The notes beneath the pieces are model-generated. The model was not told the origin of the DNA. It saw only the letters and a list, made by a program, of their open reading frames with translations, and did no database searches. A DNA stretch of 58,693 bases, taken from positions 1-58,693 of the forward strand of contig NZ_JAIEUL010000023.1 of the NCBI RefSeq assembly GCF_019599185.1, written 5' to 3'. The position numbers and the translations under genes were made by a program. Positions 1 to 11,297 of the stretch are shown in pieces (position 1 is the stretch's first letter; each line of letters begins with the position of its first letter). Origin of the DNA: Cryobacterium inferilacus (GTDB lineage: Bacteria; Actinomycetota; Actinomycetes; Actinomycetales; Microbacteriaceae).

Positions 1-75
1 GGCCCCCGACCGCGCGACTGCGTGGCCCCCAAAGGCAATACCGGTGGCCCCCGAAGGCAATATTCACTGGCCCCC
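1..75. repeat. Tandem TGGCCCCC repeats, possible IS21-type end
   Basis: The octamer TGGCCCCC occurs at 23-30, 45-52 and 68-75, with a partial copy at the first base. The first two complete copies are each followed by an AAGGCAATA-like tail, and spacing is 22-23 bp. Regularly spaced short repeats are typical of the ends of IS21-family elements. No transposase is visible inside the window, so the assignment is an inference. Confidence 0.35.
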
Positions 76-468
76 AAACCCGCAAATACTCAACACTGAC
101 TCGGGCACTAGTTTCGGTCCCTCGATGACCAGAAGGAGCCGCTGGATGGACGGGGCCCGTTCGCACAGATCCGTGCAGATCGGTATCTGGGCGTGCAATC
201 TAGCCTTGAGTTCCGTTCTGTCTGTGACAGAAGATAAGTCGATCTGGATGACCGCAGCGCGCGGTTGACCATGCGCGCTGTCACCGCTGGTTACGACCCT
301 GATACCGGGGTGAGATCTCAAGGGGTGGAGGCAACCCAGTTCGTCCCCGAGGAGAAGAATCGGTCGGCATGCTTCAGTGCTTCCTGGCTCTATCGCGGCC
401 GGTCGCCTGGAGCGCCCGCCGATTCGTTGCGTGACCGTCATGATCTCGCCCCTTCGCTTTGGGAGAAA
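76..468. other. No convincing gene
   Basis: Short overlapping open frames exist on both strands, but none has a recognisable domain together with a good ribosome binding site. With the repeats at the window edge this looks like degraded or insertion-flanking DNA. Confidence 0.4.
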
Positions 469-801
469 TCACGATGTGCCGTCTGTGTGGCAGGGAACGC
501 AGGTATCCGCGTAAGGGATGATCTCGAGCCGAGCTTGGGCGATCGGCCGGGCACAACGATTACAGCGGCCGAACGTGCCGGCTTCGATACGGAGCAGTGC
601 TGCATTGATTTGGGCAACAACTTGGCGAGCCGACTGGGTTGTTGACCAGGCGACGGGATCAATGTGGGGGGCGGCGCGGGGGAGGAGTTCGGTAATGAGC
701 GCTTCGCGCTCACGGAGTTGTTCTTCCAGCTGTCGCCGGAAGCCGGTGAGCTTGTGGTCGTCATCGGTGACGTCGGGGGCGGGAGACGGGAGGGTGGTCA
801 T
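469..801 (-). CDS. TraR/DksA-type zinc-finger protein
   Basis: This 110-residue protein has an acidic helical N-terminal half, a probable coiled coil, and a C-terminal four-cysteine zinc finger. The finger reads CNRCARPI near residue 80, followed about 17 residues later by CVPC. That layout is typical of DksA/TraR-family proteins, which bind in the RNA polymerase secondary channel; small actinobacterial members are mostly uncharacterised. I chose the ATG at 801 because GAAGGA lies just upstream of it; a longer frame adds 14 residues without such a site. It stands alone, upstream of gdhA on the same strand with a 320-base gap. The target is unknown. Confidence 0.8.
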   Translation of the reverse strand: MTTLPSPAPDVTDDDHKLTGFRRQLEEQLREREALITELLPRAAPHIDPVAWSTTQSARQVVAQINAALLRIEAGTFGRCNRCARPIAQARLEIIPYADTCVPCHTDGTS

Positions 802-1121
802 GATGGTTCCTTCAAGGTGGCTTAACGACAAAACGCGCCGCAACTGCGACGCGCTCCTGGTATCGGACTGATCCGGGGTGGAAATGATCAGTGCGGTGGA
901 GCGCGCGTGAGGGAGTGGATGAGGTAAACACGTCCCGCCTGGCTGACCTGGCGGTCACATGAAACACCGGTGGTCGATTCGTTGAGGAAACCGGGTACGG
1001 CGTGGGTGCGGTGACCGCATCCGGACGTCGTGCGAGGGGTAAGCATGCCCTCACCATAGCCGTTGCCCCAGTAAAGGCAAGCTAGGCGAGTGAACCGTGG
1101 CTGCGGTGCAGCTGACGAGTG
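802..1121. other. Intergenic, nothing recognised
   Basis: About 320 bases between the gdhA stop and the DksA-like start. It should contain the promoter of the DksA-like gene and the end of gdhA transcription, but no strong hairpin with a T-tract and no conserved site was seen. Confidence 0.4.
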
Positions 1122-2786
<1,665 letters not shown>

Positions 2787-2979
2787 GCGCGCCGCACCTG
2801 CTAGTGGTGGGTGGACGTTGCGTGTTTCCTGCTCGGTCGGGTCAGGAACAGGCTGATGCGTTTGAATACTTTGGGCTGGGTCTTAGCGACACCGAGATAC
2901 ACGGCGCGTGGCCGAGAGGTATCCGATATCGGCGTATCCTCTGGATCGACAGAATCGACCGGCAGGTCGAATCGTCCTG

Positions 2980-4188
2980 TTACTCGAAATCTGCCAGCCA
3001 CAAGTCAGGGCCGAAGACTTCGTACTGGATGTCTTTAGCCGGTACGCCTCGCCCGATGAGTCCACTGCGGACAGATTGCATGAATACCAAAGGCCCGCAG
3101 AGGTAATAATCGGCATCGTCCGGCAGATCAATGGTTGTCACGTCCATGAATCCGGCGAGTTCGCCATCGATCGTTTGCGTCGACTGCGAGGGTTCCACGT
3201 ACCAAGTGATGAGGGACGCATCTGACAGGCTGGACAGGTCCTCCCTGATCTGCCGGCGTAGTGCGAAAGTATCGGCCGAGTTGTCAGCATGAAGCATCGT
3301 CACCTTACGTTGACTGCCCGTCTTGACGAGGTGAGAGAGCATTCCGGCCATGGGGGTGACGCCGATTCCGGCGCTTGCGATGACAACCGGACGGTCGGTG
3401 GATTTCAGCACTACGTCGCCGAAAGGAGCGCTGAGCACCACCTCGTCGCCGACGTGGACGCTGTTGTGTAGCAGGTTGGATACCTCTCCGTCTGGCGTCT
3501 GGAGCCCATGGACCCTCTTGACGGAGAACTGTCGGTGCAGACCGTCGTCGGCACGGGTGAGACTGTACTGCCGTGGCTGATGCACACCATCCGGCATCAA
3601 CATCTTGATGGTGACGTACTGCCCAGGAAGAGAGGGTTTGACGTCCCGCTCGTCAACTCTTTCCACCACGAAGGTGACCACGTCGTCCGTTTCCTGGATC
3701 CGCTTCGACACACGCCAGCTGCGCCAGACGGTGTCCGACGATAGTCCAGCCATCGCGTACATGCCGCGTTCCTTGTTGATGAGCATGTTGGCCATCAGCC
3801 AGTACACCTCGTCCCACGCCGCAGCAACATCGGCAGTGACCGCGTCCCCGAGTACATCGACGATTGCCCACATCAGATGATCGTGAACAACCTGGTACTG
3901 GTCAGGACGTAGGCCCAGAGAAACGTGCTTGTGCGAAATGCGTGACAGCAAGTGGTCGGGCAGGTCGTCGGGACTGTTGACCAGGAAAGCGGCGAATGCC
4001 GCAACAGATCCTGCCAACGCCTGCTGTTGGCGACCATCAGCTTGATTGCCGCGGTTGAATAGTCCGTCGAAAAGGTCGGGACGTTCAGCGAACATGTGGG
4101 CGTAAAACCGCTCGGCGATTTCTTGGATGTTCTCGCCGACGACGGGCAACGTTTGCTCGATGACGGGGAGTGAGGTGTCAGATAACAT
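2980..4188 (-). CDS. hmp: Flavohaemoprotein, nitric oxide dioxygenase
   Basis: This 402-residue protein oxidises NO to nitrate using O2 and NAD(P)H, or reduces NO slowly without oxygen. Residues 1-140 form a globin domain with the distal-side YAHMFAERPDLFDGLF region and proximal His in ISHKHVSLG. Next comes an FAD-binding ferredoxin-reductase domain with the RQYSL motif, then an NAD-binding domain with SAGIGVTPMAGML and the C-terminal YEVFGPD. Length is normal for Hmp. It is divergent from the SufR-like regulator at 4400, across a 211-base gap. That position suggests NO- or redox-controlled expression, with Hmp disposing of NO made by the NirK encoded downstream. Confidence 0.96.
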   Translation of the reverse strand: MLSDTSLPVIEQTLPVVGENIQEIAERFYAHMFAERPDLFDGLFNRGNQADGRQQQALAGSVAAFAAFLVNSPDDLPDHLLSRISHKHVSLGLRPDQYQVVHDHLMWAIVDVLGDAVTADVAAAWDEVYWLMANMLINKERGMYAMAGLSSDTVWRSWRVSKRIQETDDVVTFVVERVDERDVKPSLPGQYVTIKMLMPDGVHQPRQYSLTRADDGLHRQFSVKRVHGLQTPDGEVSNLLHNSVHVGDEVVLSAPFGDVVLKSTDRPVVIASAGIGVTPMAGMLSHLVKTGSQRKVTMLHADNSADTFALRRQIREDLSSLSDASLITWYVEPSQSTQTIDGELAGFMDVTTIDLPDDADYYLCGPLVFMQSVRSGLIGRGVPAKDIQYEVFGPDLWLADFE

Positions 4189-4399
4189 GCGAACTCCTTC
4201 TGGGTCAGCCTCCGTTCGGGTTCCCAGGCCGACCGTTCGGATCGAATTCGGTCGCCATATCGTGCCCCGCGTTGAAAGACCGCTTCTTCCCAGCCTAAGG
4301 TCTGGAGAACGACCGGCTTTCTGCCGGCGAAGATGTCGGAGATCCGTTCAGCGGGGCGGTGGGATACCGCCAGAGGCCGGAAAAGCGCATACTGGCGAG
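4189..4399. promoter_or_regulatory. hmp / SufR-like regulator divergent promoter region
   Basis: The shared intergenic region carries an imperfect inverted repeat with arms CGACCG (4230-4235) and CGGTCG (4249-4254). The arms resemble, but do not match, the CGGTCAG half-sites found upstream of narG and narK. Its role as an operator is an inference. Confidence 0.35.
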
Positions 4400-5071
4400 A
4401 TGCCCCGCGCCGCCACGAGTTACAGAACGCTCGCCTCCATCAGCAGAATCACCCTGCTCTGGCATTTGCAGCGCCGCGGCACCATGACCGTGACCGACCT
4501 CGCCGAGGCCGCCGGGCTGCACCCGAACACCGCCAGGGAACACCTGCAACGACTAGTCGACGACGGCTTCATCACCTGCCAGCCGGAAAACCGCGAGACC
4601 AAGGGTCGTCCCCGAATGCTATACAGCGCCGCCGCCCGTGCCATCGAACCCGGTTCAGTGCGGGCCGCCAAGGCGGAGGCCGCGCACCTCCGCGGCGAGC
4701 TGGTGCGCAAGCTCCTGCCTCTCGAGGCCGTCACCAGCACGCCTCGTCAGAACCAGATCGACGCGCTCGACGACCATCTTGACCAGAGCGGCTTCGACTC
4801 TGACCACGACCCGGATGGCACCCACGTGCATCTCCACGACTGCCCGTACAGCGAGATGGTGAAGCTGCACCCTGAGGTCTGCGCGGTGCACTACGGCCTG
4901 ATCCAGACACTCCTCGAGCAGACCGACGGCCCGCTCGTGGCGGACCGAATGCATCCGCTGGTCGGCCCGGACACCTGCACCCTCGACTTACTCGTTCGGG
5001 TGCTGGAGCCGGCGAGAGCCCCGGTCCTAAACCCGCAGCCGATTATTCACGGTGTTTCGCGGTTGTCGTGA
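4400..5071 (+). CDS. SufR-like winged-helix regulator A
   Basis: This 223-residue protein has an N-terminal winged-helix DNA-binding domain (about residues 8-75; [20 protein letters not shown] is the helix-turn-helix) and a wing containing KGRPRMLY. The C-terminal domain carries C-x12-C (CPYSEMVKLHPEVC) followed by x2-H and, after 31 residues, a third cysteine in PDTC. This resembles the iron-sulfur ligand pattern of SufR-type repressors as I recall it, so a redox- or NO-sensitive cluster is plausible. It lies 74 bases upstream of narG in the same direction and is divergent from hmp. Two further copies lie at 15438 and 28576. Upstream in-frame codons exist, but homology starts near this ATG. 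Confidence 0.8.
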   Translation: MPRAATSYRTLASISRITLLWHLQRRGTMTVTDLAEAAGLHPNTAREHLQRLVDDGFITCQPENRETKGRPRMLYSAAARAIEPGSVRAAKAEAAHLRGELVRKLLPLEAVTSTPRQNQIDALDDHLDQSGFDSDHDPDGTHVHLHDCPYSEMVKLHPEVCAVHYGLIQTLLEQTDGPLVADRMHPLVGPDTCTLDLLVRVLEPARAPVLNPQPIIHGVSRLS

Positions 5072-5080
5072 TTTTCGGCA

Positions 5081-5116
5081 ACGGTCAGGCTTGCCCCCGA
5101 GGGTGTCACTGACCGT
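5081..5116. promoter_or_regulatory. Inverted repeat upstream of narG
   Basis: Arms ACGGTCAG (5081-5088) and CTGACCGT (5109-5116) are perfect complements separated by 20 bases. They lie 30 bases before the narG GTG start. The same half-site forms a compact palindrome upstream of narK. It could be an operator for a SufR-like regulator or a leader RNA hairpin; the shared half-site favours the operator. Confidence 0.5.
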
Positions 5117-5145
5117 GGTGACTCCCACAGGGCAAGGGGATCACC

Positions 5146-8100
5146 GTGAAATCACTGAAGAACTCCATCTTCGCGAGGTCTGGTCTGGCCAGCGCTCGGG
5201 CCGCCAAGCCCGGCACCGACGGCCCCCTCACCGATACGATCCTCAACTTCGGCCGGTTCCTCCGCCGCGGTGAGACCTCGCCAGACCTCCGTTCGGTGTT
5301 CCTCGAGGGCGGCCGTGACGCCGACTCGTTCTACCGTGACCGCTGGACCCATGACAAAGAGGTGCGGTCCACCCACGGGGTGAACTGCACGGGTTCCTGC
5401 TCCTGGAAGGTGTACGTCAAGGACGGCATCATCACGTGGGAGACCCAGCAGACCGATTACCCGTCTGTGGGCCCCGATTCGCCCGAGTACGAGCCGCGCG
5501 GCTGCCCCCGCGGCGCTGCGTTCAGCTGGTACACCTACTCGCCGACTCGGGTGCGTTACCCCTACGTGCGCGGTGTGCTGCTTGAGCTGTACCGCGCGGC
5601 CAAGGCCCGTACCGGTGACCCGGTACTCGCCTGGGCCGAAATCACCGACAACCCAGAAAGCGCCAAGGTGTACAAGAGCGCTCGCGGCCAGGGTGGCCTG
5701 GTGCGCGCCAGCTGGGATGAAGCGTCCGAGATCGTCGCCGCCGCGCACGTGCACACCATCAAGAAGTACGGGCCAGACCGTATCGCCGGTTTCTCGCCGA
5801 TCCCGGCCATGTCGATCGTGTCGCAGGGCGTCGGTAACCGGTTCATCTCCATGCTCGGTGGCACCATGCTCTCGTTCTACGACTGGTACGCAGACCTGCC
5901 CGTCGCCAGCCCGCAGGTCTTCGGCGACCAGACGGATGTGCCCGAATCGGCCGACTGGTGGAACTCCAGCTACCTGATCATGTGGGGCTCGAACGTGCCC
6001 GTCACCCGCACCCCCGACGCACACTTCATGGTCGAGGCACGTTACAAAGGCCAGAAGGTCATCACCGTCTCGCCCGACTACGCCGACAACTCCAAGTTCG
6101 CCGACGAGTGGCTCGCCGTGCACCCTGGCACCGACGGCGCCCTCGCCATCGCGATGGGCCACGTCGTGCTCAAGGAATTTCTGGTCGACCGACGCACCAC
6201 CCGCTTCGTCGACTACATGAAGCGCTACAGCGACTCCGCCTACCTGATCAGCCTCACCCCGCGTGGCGACGCCTATGTGCCCGGCAAATTCCTCACCGCG
6301 GATGCCCTGCCCGGTCTGGCCACGACCGTCGCCAGCGCTGCTTTCAAGACTGTGATGCTCGACCAGAACGGCCAGGCAGTGGTGCCTAACGGCTCCATCG
6401 GGCATCGCTTCAGCGAGACCGACGCCGGTACGTGGAACCTCGACCTTGAGGGTGTCGACCCACTGCTCTCGATCGCGGATGCGCCCGACTACGACCGGGC
6501 ATCCGTCGCCATCGACATGCCCCGCTTCGACGTGGCCCCGGAGACCGACGAAATTGGCGAACAGCACGCCGGCGGCGCCGGCATCGTGCGCCGCGGCGTG
6601 CCCGTACGAATGGTGGCCGGCCAGCTGGTCACCACCGTGTTCGACCTGCTGCTCGCCCAGTACGGCGTGGGCCGGGACGAACTGAACCTGCCCGGCTACT
6701 GGCCCACCGGCTACGACGACGCCACCTCGCCCGGCACCCCCGCCTGGCAGGAGAGCATCACCTCGGTGCCCCGCCAGGCCGCCGAACGCATCGGCCGCGA
6801 GTTCGCGCAGAACGCCGAGGACTCCGACGGCCGCTCGATGATCCTGATGGGCGCCGGCACCAACCACTGGTTCCACTCCGACACCATCTACCGCGCGTTC
6901 CTCGCGCTGACCACCATGACCGGCTGCCAGGGGGTCAACGGCGGCGGCTGGGCTCACTACGTGGGCCAGGAGAAGGTGCGCCCGCTCACGGGCTACGGAC
7001 AGTACGCGTTCGGCCTGGACTGGGTGCGGCCGCCGCGTCAAATGATCGGCACCGGATTCTTCTACCTCGCCACCGACCAGTGGCGCTACGACGGCCTGTC
7101 CGCCGACACCCTTTCCAGCCCGCTCGGCTCCGGCGTCTTCAAGGATCGCACGACGGCAGACTGCCTGGTCGAGTCGACTAAGCGCGGCTGGATGCCCGGT
7201 TACCCCACCTTCAACCGCAACTCGCTCGACCTCGTCGACGATGCCGCGGCGGCCGGGGTCGAACCGGCCCAGTACGTTGTCGACTCCCTCAACGACGGCA
7301 GCCTCGAGTACGCCATCGAAGACCCGGATGCGCCGGAGAACTTCCCGCGCGTCATGGTCGTCTGGCGGGCCAACATTATCGGCTCCTCCGGCAAGGGCAA
7401 CGAGTACTTCCTCAAGCACCTGCTTGGCACCAAGAGCGCCGTGCGGGCGCCGGAATCGCCGTCGGAGAAGCGCCCGAAGACCATGAAGTGGCACGAGTCC
7501 GCCCCGGAGGGCAAGCTCGACCTGATGGTCACCAGCGACTTCCGCATGACGTCGACCACGATCTACAGCGACGTCGTGCTGCCGCCGGCCACCTGGTACG
7601 AGAAGAACGACCTGTCCACCACCGACATGCACCCGTTCATCCACTCGTTCAATCCGGCCATCGACCCGCCGTTCCAGTCCAAGACCGACTTCGACATCTT
7701 CCACATCCTGGCCGAGAAGATCTCTCAAATGTCGGTGGAGCACCTCGGTGTGCGCAAGGACCTCGTCGCGATCCCGTTGCTGCACGACACCCCGGATGCG
7801 ATGTCGAGCCCGCACGGCATCGTCGAAGACAACCTGCCGTTGGTTCCCGGTGTCACCATGCCCAAGCTCGTGGTGGTCGAACGTGACTACCCGGCCTTCT
7901 TCGAGCGGCTCGGCTCGCTGGGTCCGCTCACCGAGAAGCTCGGTATGGTCACCAAGGGCGTCAAGTTCAATCCCGACGTGGAGGTGGCCTACCTCGGCCA
8001 GAAGAACGGCCTCATCGCCAGTGGCCCCACCGCGGGCCGGCCGCAGCTGAAGACGGCCATCCAGGCCTGTGAAATGGTGCTTGCTCTCTCGGGCACCACC

Positions 8101-8943
8101 AACGGGCGCCTCGGCACCCAGGGCTTCCGCGACATGGAGAAGCGCACAGGTGTGAAGCTGGCGCACCTGGCCAGCGACAACGAGGGTCGCCGGTTCTCCT
8201 ACCCTGATGTGCAGGGCGCGCCGGTGCCGGTGCTCACCTCCCCGGAGTGGTCGGGCAGCGAGCACGGCGGGCGCCGCTACAGTGCCTTCACGATCAACGT
8301 TGAACACCTCAAACCGTGGCACACCCTCACCGGGCGGCAACACTTCTACCTCGACCATGACTGGATGGTGGAGCTCGGCGAGCAGTTGCCGATCTACCGG
8401 CCGCCGCTGGACATGCACCGCTTGTTCGAGGACTCCATCGTCGGCTCCACCGCCGCCACCGGAGCCCCCGGCTCGAAGGGTCGCGCCGAGGTTGCCGTGC
8501 GATACCTCACGCCGCACTCCAAGTGGTCGATCCACTCCGAGTACCAGGACAACCTGCTGATGCTCTCGCTGTCCCGCGGTGGCCCTACCATCTGGATGTC
8601 CCCGCAGGACGCCGACAAGATCGGCGTGCGCGACAACGAGTGGATCGAGTCCTACAACCGCAACGGTGTGGTCGTGGCCCGCGCCATCGTCTCGCACCGG
8701 ATGCCGGAGGGCACGGTGTACATGTATCACGCGAAGGACCGCACCATCAACGTGCCCGTCGCCGAGACCAGCGGGATGCGCGGTGGCACCAACAACTCGC
8801 TCACCCGCATCCTGCTCAAGCCTTCTCACCTGATCGGCGGCTACGCCCAGCTATCGTTTGCTTTCAACTACCTCGGCCCGACCGGGAACCAACGCGACGA
8901 GGTCACCGTGATTCGTCGACGCAGCCAGGAGGTTGAGTACTAA
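5146..8943 (+). CDS. narG: Respiratory nitrate reductase alpha subunit
   Basis: This 1265-residue catalytic subunit reduces nitrate to nitrite at a Mo-bis-MGD centre on the cytoplasmic face of the membrane. Residues 70-120 carry the FS0 cluster motif with a histidine in the first ligand position: HGVNCTGSCSWKVYV, then RGCPRG. The molybdenum-ligand aspartate lies in ESADWWNSSYLIMWGSN. A C-terminal molydopterin dinucleotide-binding domain includes MRGGTNNSLTRIL. No twin-arginine signal is seen, as expected for NarG retained by NarJ/NarI. The GTG start has AGGGGA upstream. It is followed directly by narH. Length and all motifs match complete NarG proteins. Confidence 0.98.
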   Translation: MKSLKNSIFARSGLASARAAKPGTDGPLTDTILNFGRFLRRGETSPDLRSVFLEGGRDADSFYRDRWTHDKEVRSTHGVNCTGSCSWKVYVKDGIITWETQQTDYPSVGPDSPEYEPRGCPRGAAFSWYTYSPTRVRYPYVRGVLLELYRAAKARTGDPVLAWAEITDNPESAKVYKSARGQGGLVRASWDEASEIVAAAHVHTIKKYGPDRIAGFSPIPAMSIVSQGVGNRFISMLGGTMLSFYDWYADLPVASPQVFGDQTDVPESADWWNSSYLIMWGSNVPVTRTPDAHFMVEARYKGQKVITVSPDYADNSKFADEWLAVHPGTDGALAIAMGHVVLKEFLVDRRTTRFVDYMKRYSDSAYLISLTPRGDAYVPGKFLTADALPGLATTVASAAFKTVMLDQNGQAVVPNGSIGHRFSETDAGTWNLDLEGVDPLLSIADAPDYDRASVAIDMPRFDVAPETDEIGEQHAGGAGIVRRGVPVRMVAGQLVTTVFDLLLAQYGVGRDELNLPGYWPTGYDDATSPGTPAWQESITSVPRQAAERIGREFAQNAEDSDGRSMILMGAGTNHWFHSDTIYRAFLALTTMTGCQGVNGGGWAHYVGQEKVRPLTGYGQYAFGLDWVRPPRQMIGTGFFYLATDQWRYDGLSADTLSSPLGSGVFKDRTTADCLVESTKRGWMPGYPTFNRNSLDLVDDAAAAGVEPAQYVVDSLNDGSLEYAIEDPDAPENFPRVMVVWRANIIGSSGKGNEYFLKHLLGTKSAVRAPESPSEKRPKTMKWHESAPEGKLDLMVTSDFRMTSTTIYSDVVLPPATWYEKNDLSTTDMHPFIHSFNPAIDPPFQSKTDFDIFHILAEKISQMSVEHLGVRKDLVAIPLLHDTPDAMSSPHGIVEDNLPLVPGVTMPKLVVVERDYPAFFERLGSLGPLTEKLGMVTKGVKFNPDVEVAYLGQKNGLIASGPTAGRPQLKTAIQACEMVLALSGTTNGRLGTQGFRDMEKRTGVKLAHLASDNEGRRFSYPDVQGAPVPVLTSPEWSGSEHGGRRYSAFTINVEHLKPWHTLTGRQHFYLDHDWMVELGEQLPIYRPPLDMHRLFEDSIVGSTAATGAPGSKGRAEVAVRYLTPHSKWSIHSEYQDNLLMLSLSRGGPTIWMSPQDADKIGVRDNEWIESYNRNGVVVARAIVSHRMPEGTVYMYHAKDRTINVPVAETSGMRGGTNNSLTRILLKPSHLIGGYAQLSFAFNYLGPTGNQRDEVTVIRRRSQEVEY

Positions 8944-10608
8944 ATGCGCGTAATGGCTCAAATGTCGATGATCATGAATCTCGACAAATGCATCGGGTGT
9001 CACACCTGTTCGGTCACCTGCAAGCAGGTCTGGACCAACCGCACCGGCGTCGAGTACGCCTGGTTCAACAATGTGGAGACCAAGCCCGGCGTGGGCTACC
9101 CGCGCCAGTACGAAGACCAGGAGAAGTGGAAGGGTGGCTGGGTGCGCAACAAGCGCGGCCGGCTGAAACTGCGGGCCGGCGGTCGGCTGAGCAAGCTGCT
9201 GCACATCTTCGACAACCCCGATCTTCCCGTGATCGACGACTACTACGAGCCGTGGACCTACGACTACGACATGCTCACCACGGCCCCGGCCGGAACCCAG
9301 AGCCCGGTCGCCAGGCCCAAGTCGCTCTTGACCGGCAAGAACATGGACATCAAGTGGTCCGGTAACTGGGATGACAACCTCGGTGGCTCGCAGGAGACCG
9401 CGGCCGACGACCCCATTCTCGCCACAATGAGCGAGCACGTGAAGATGGAGTTCGAGAACACCTTCATGTTCTACCTGCCGCGCATCTGCGAGCACTGCCT
9501 CAACCCCGCCTGTGTCGCGGCCTGCCCCTCCGGCGCCATGTACAAGCGCGAGGAAGACGGCATCGTGCTCGTCGACGAGGACGGCTGCCGCGGTTGGCGC
9601 ATGTGTGTCTCGGCGTGCCCCTACAAGAAGGTGTACTTCAATCACAAGACCGGCAAGGCCGAGAAGTGCACACTCTGCTACCCCCTGATCGAACAGGGCA
9701 AGCCCACCATCTGCTCTGAGACCTGCGTGGGACGCCTGCGCTACCTCGGTCTGATGCTCTATGACGCCGACGCCGTGCTCGCGCAGGCCTCGGTCGAGAA
9801 CGAGCACGACCTGCTCGACGCCCAGCGCGCCTGCTTCCTCGACCCGTTCGACCCTGAGGTCATCGCGGCTGCTAAGGCCGAGGGCATGGAGGACGACTGG
9901 ATCCTTGCGGCGCAGAACAGCCCGATCTACAAGATGATCTCCGAGTACAAGATCGCGCTGCCGCTGCACCCCGAATACCGCACCATGCCCATGGTCTGGT
10001 ACATCCCGCCGCTCTCGCCGGTCGTTGACGTGGTCTCCACCACCCAGGCCGACAGCGAGGATGCCCGCACCCTGTTCGCCGCGATCGACCGCCTGCGCAT
10101 CCCGGTCGAGTACCTGGCCGGGCTGTTCTCGGCCGGCGACGTGCGCCCCGTGGAGGCGTCGCTGAAGAAGCTCGCCGCGATGCGCTCCTACATGCGCGAC
10201 ATCAACCTCGGCAAGCCGGCCGACGAACGCATCCCGAGAGCCGTGGGCATGACGGGCGAGACGATGGAAGCCATGTACCGGCTCCTCGCGATCGCCAAGT
10301 ACGAGGACCGCTACGTCATTCCCAAGGCTCACGTGGAGACCGCCCGCGAACTCGACGAGCTCGCCTGCTCGCTCGATACCGACGGTGGCCCCGGCATGGG
10401 CGGACCCGGCCAGAATGCTGGACCGTTCGGCCAGGAACCCGGCATGCCGCTGGCTGGCACAGTCTCGAACTACAACGAGATGACCGGCCGTGGCGGTGAG
10501 AAGACCAAGCCCACCACGCCGGGTCGGGTCAACCTGCTCAACTGGACCGGCGGCGCCGTGCCCCAGGGAATGTTCCCGCCCAAGAAGAGCCCAGAGGCCA
10601 CAGCGTGA
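8944..10608 (+). CDS. narH: Nitrate reductase beta subunit
   Basis: A 554-residue iron-sulfur protein that passes electrons from the NarI haems to NarG. It has four cysteine clusters: CIGCHTCSVTCK near residue 18, CEHCLNPACVAACP near 183, CRGWRMCVSACP near 217 and CTLCYPLIEQGKPTICSETC near 244. The tryptophan replacing a cysteine in the third cluster is the usual sign of the [3Fe-4S] centre. The start comes directly after the narG stop, with GGAGG eleven bases upstream inside narG. The C-terminus is glycine- and proline-rich. The stop overlaps narJ by four bases, so the two are translationally coupled. Confidence 0.98.
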   Translation: MRVMAQMSMIMNLDKCIGCHTCSVTCKQVWTNRTGVEYAWFNNVETKPGVGYPRQYEDQEKWKGGWVRNKRGRLKLRAGGRLSKLLHIFDNPDLPVIDDYYEPWTYDYDMLTTAPAGTQSPVARPKSLLTGKNMDIKWSGNWDDNLGGSQETAADDPILATMSEHVKMEFENTFMFYLPRICEHCLNPACVAACPSGAMYKREEDGIVLVDEDGCRGWRMCVSACPYKKVYFNHKTGKAEKCTLCYPLIEQGKPTICSETCVGRLRYLGLMLYDADAVLAQASVENEHDLLDAQRACFLDPFDPEVIAAAKAEGMEDDWILAAQNSPIYKMISEYKIALPLHPEYRTMPMVWYIPPLSPVVDVVSTTQADSEDARTLFAAIDRLRIPVEYLAGLFSAGDVRPVEASLKKLAAMRSYMRDINLGKPADERIPRAVGMTGETMEAMYRLLAIAKYEDRYVIPKAHVETARELDELACSLDTDGGPGMGGPGQNAGPFGQEPGMPLAGTVSNYNEMTGRGGEKTKPTTPGRVNLLNWTGGAVPQGMFPPKKSPEATA

Positions 10609-11297
10609 GAATGCCCAAACTCGCGCCCCGGCGAGTGACGGCGCTCGCTCTCGGCGACGGCGACCGCCGCATCGCGCACATGGCGGCATCCTTGCTGATG
10701 GACTACCCCGACGAGGCGCGCCGCGGCCGGTTCTCGGCCGTGGCCGCGTCGGTCGAGAAGCTTCCGGATGGCCTCCGGGCCGCGTTCGGCGCCTTCCTCG
10801 ACGCCGCAGGGGAGATGAACCAGCAGCAGCTGGAGGTGCACTTCACCGCTACCTTCGACCTCAAACGCAAGTGCTGTCCGTACCTGAGCTACTACGCGGC
10901 CGGCGACACCCGTCGCCGCGGGATGGCTCTGGTGCGCTTCGTCGAGGCCTACCGGGCCGCCGGCTGGGAGGTCGCGGCCGACGAACTGCCCGACTACCTG
11001 CCGATGGTGCTCGAGTTCTCGGCGCTGAGCGATTCACCGATCGCCGGCGAGCTGCTCTCGGCGCACCGGGACGGCATCGAGGTGCTGCGTGCGGCTCTCG
11101 AAAAGGTCAACAGCCCCTACATGCACCTCGTCGAGGCCGTCTGCCTGTCGCTGCCGCCGATCGACGATGCCACCCGTCAGCGTTACCTCGACCTCGTCAA
11201 TGAGGGTCCACCCACCGAGACCGTCGGCATGACGTTCCTCGGCAATCTCAAACCATTCTCCGCCGACGGCGGATCCAGTGAGGACGTAAGGGTATGA
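10605..11297 (+). CDS. narJ: Nitrate reductase assembly chaperone
   Basis: A 230-residue TorD/NarJ-type chaperone that helps insert the molybdenum cofactor into NarG before membrane attachment and is not part of the final enzyme. The helical protein has the family features MDYPDE near residue 30 and FDLKRKCCPYLSYYAAGDTR near residue 84. The GTG start overlaps the narH stop, and its own stop overlaps narI in an ATGA junction, placing it firmly in the narGHJI operon. Confidence 0.95.
   Translation: MRMPKLAPRRVTALALGDGDRRIAHMAASLLMDYPDEARRGRFSAVAASVEKLPDGLRAAFGAFLDAAGEMNQQQLEVHFTATFDLKRKCCPYLSYYAAGDTRRRGMALVRFVEAYRAAGWEVAADELPDYLPMVLEFSALSDSPIAGELLSAHRDGIEVLRAALEKVNSPYMHLVEAVCLSLPPIDDATRQRYLDLVNEGPPTETVGMTFLGNLKPFSADGGSSEDVRV

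Noticed and set aside
5152..8829. A very long open frame antisense to narG
   Set aside because: It is the mirror of a GC-rich gene with strong codon bias; it shows no domain and no ribosome binding site, while narG matches throughout.
8851..10689. Long open frame antisense to narH
   Set aside because: Val/Gly/His-rich shadow translation without domains; narH on the other strand is complete.
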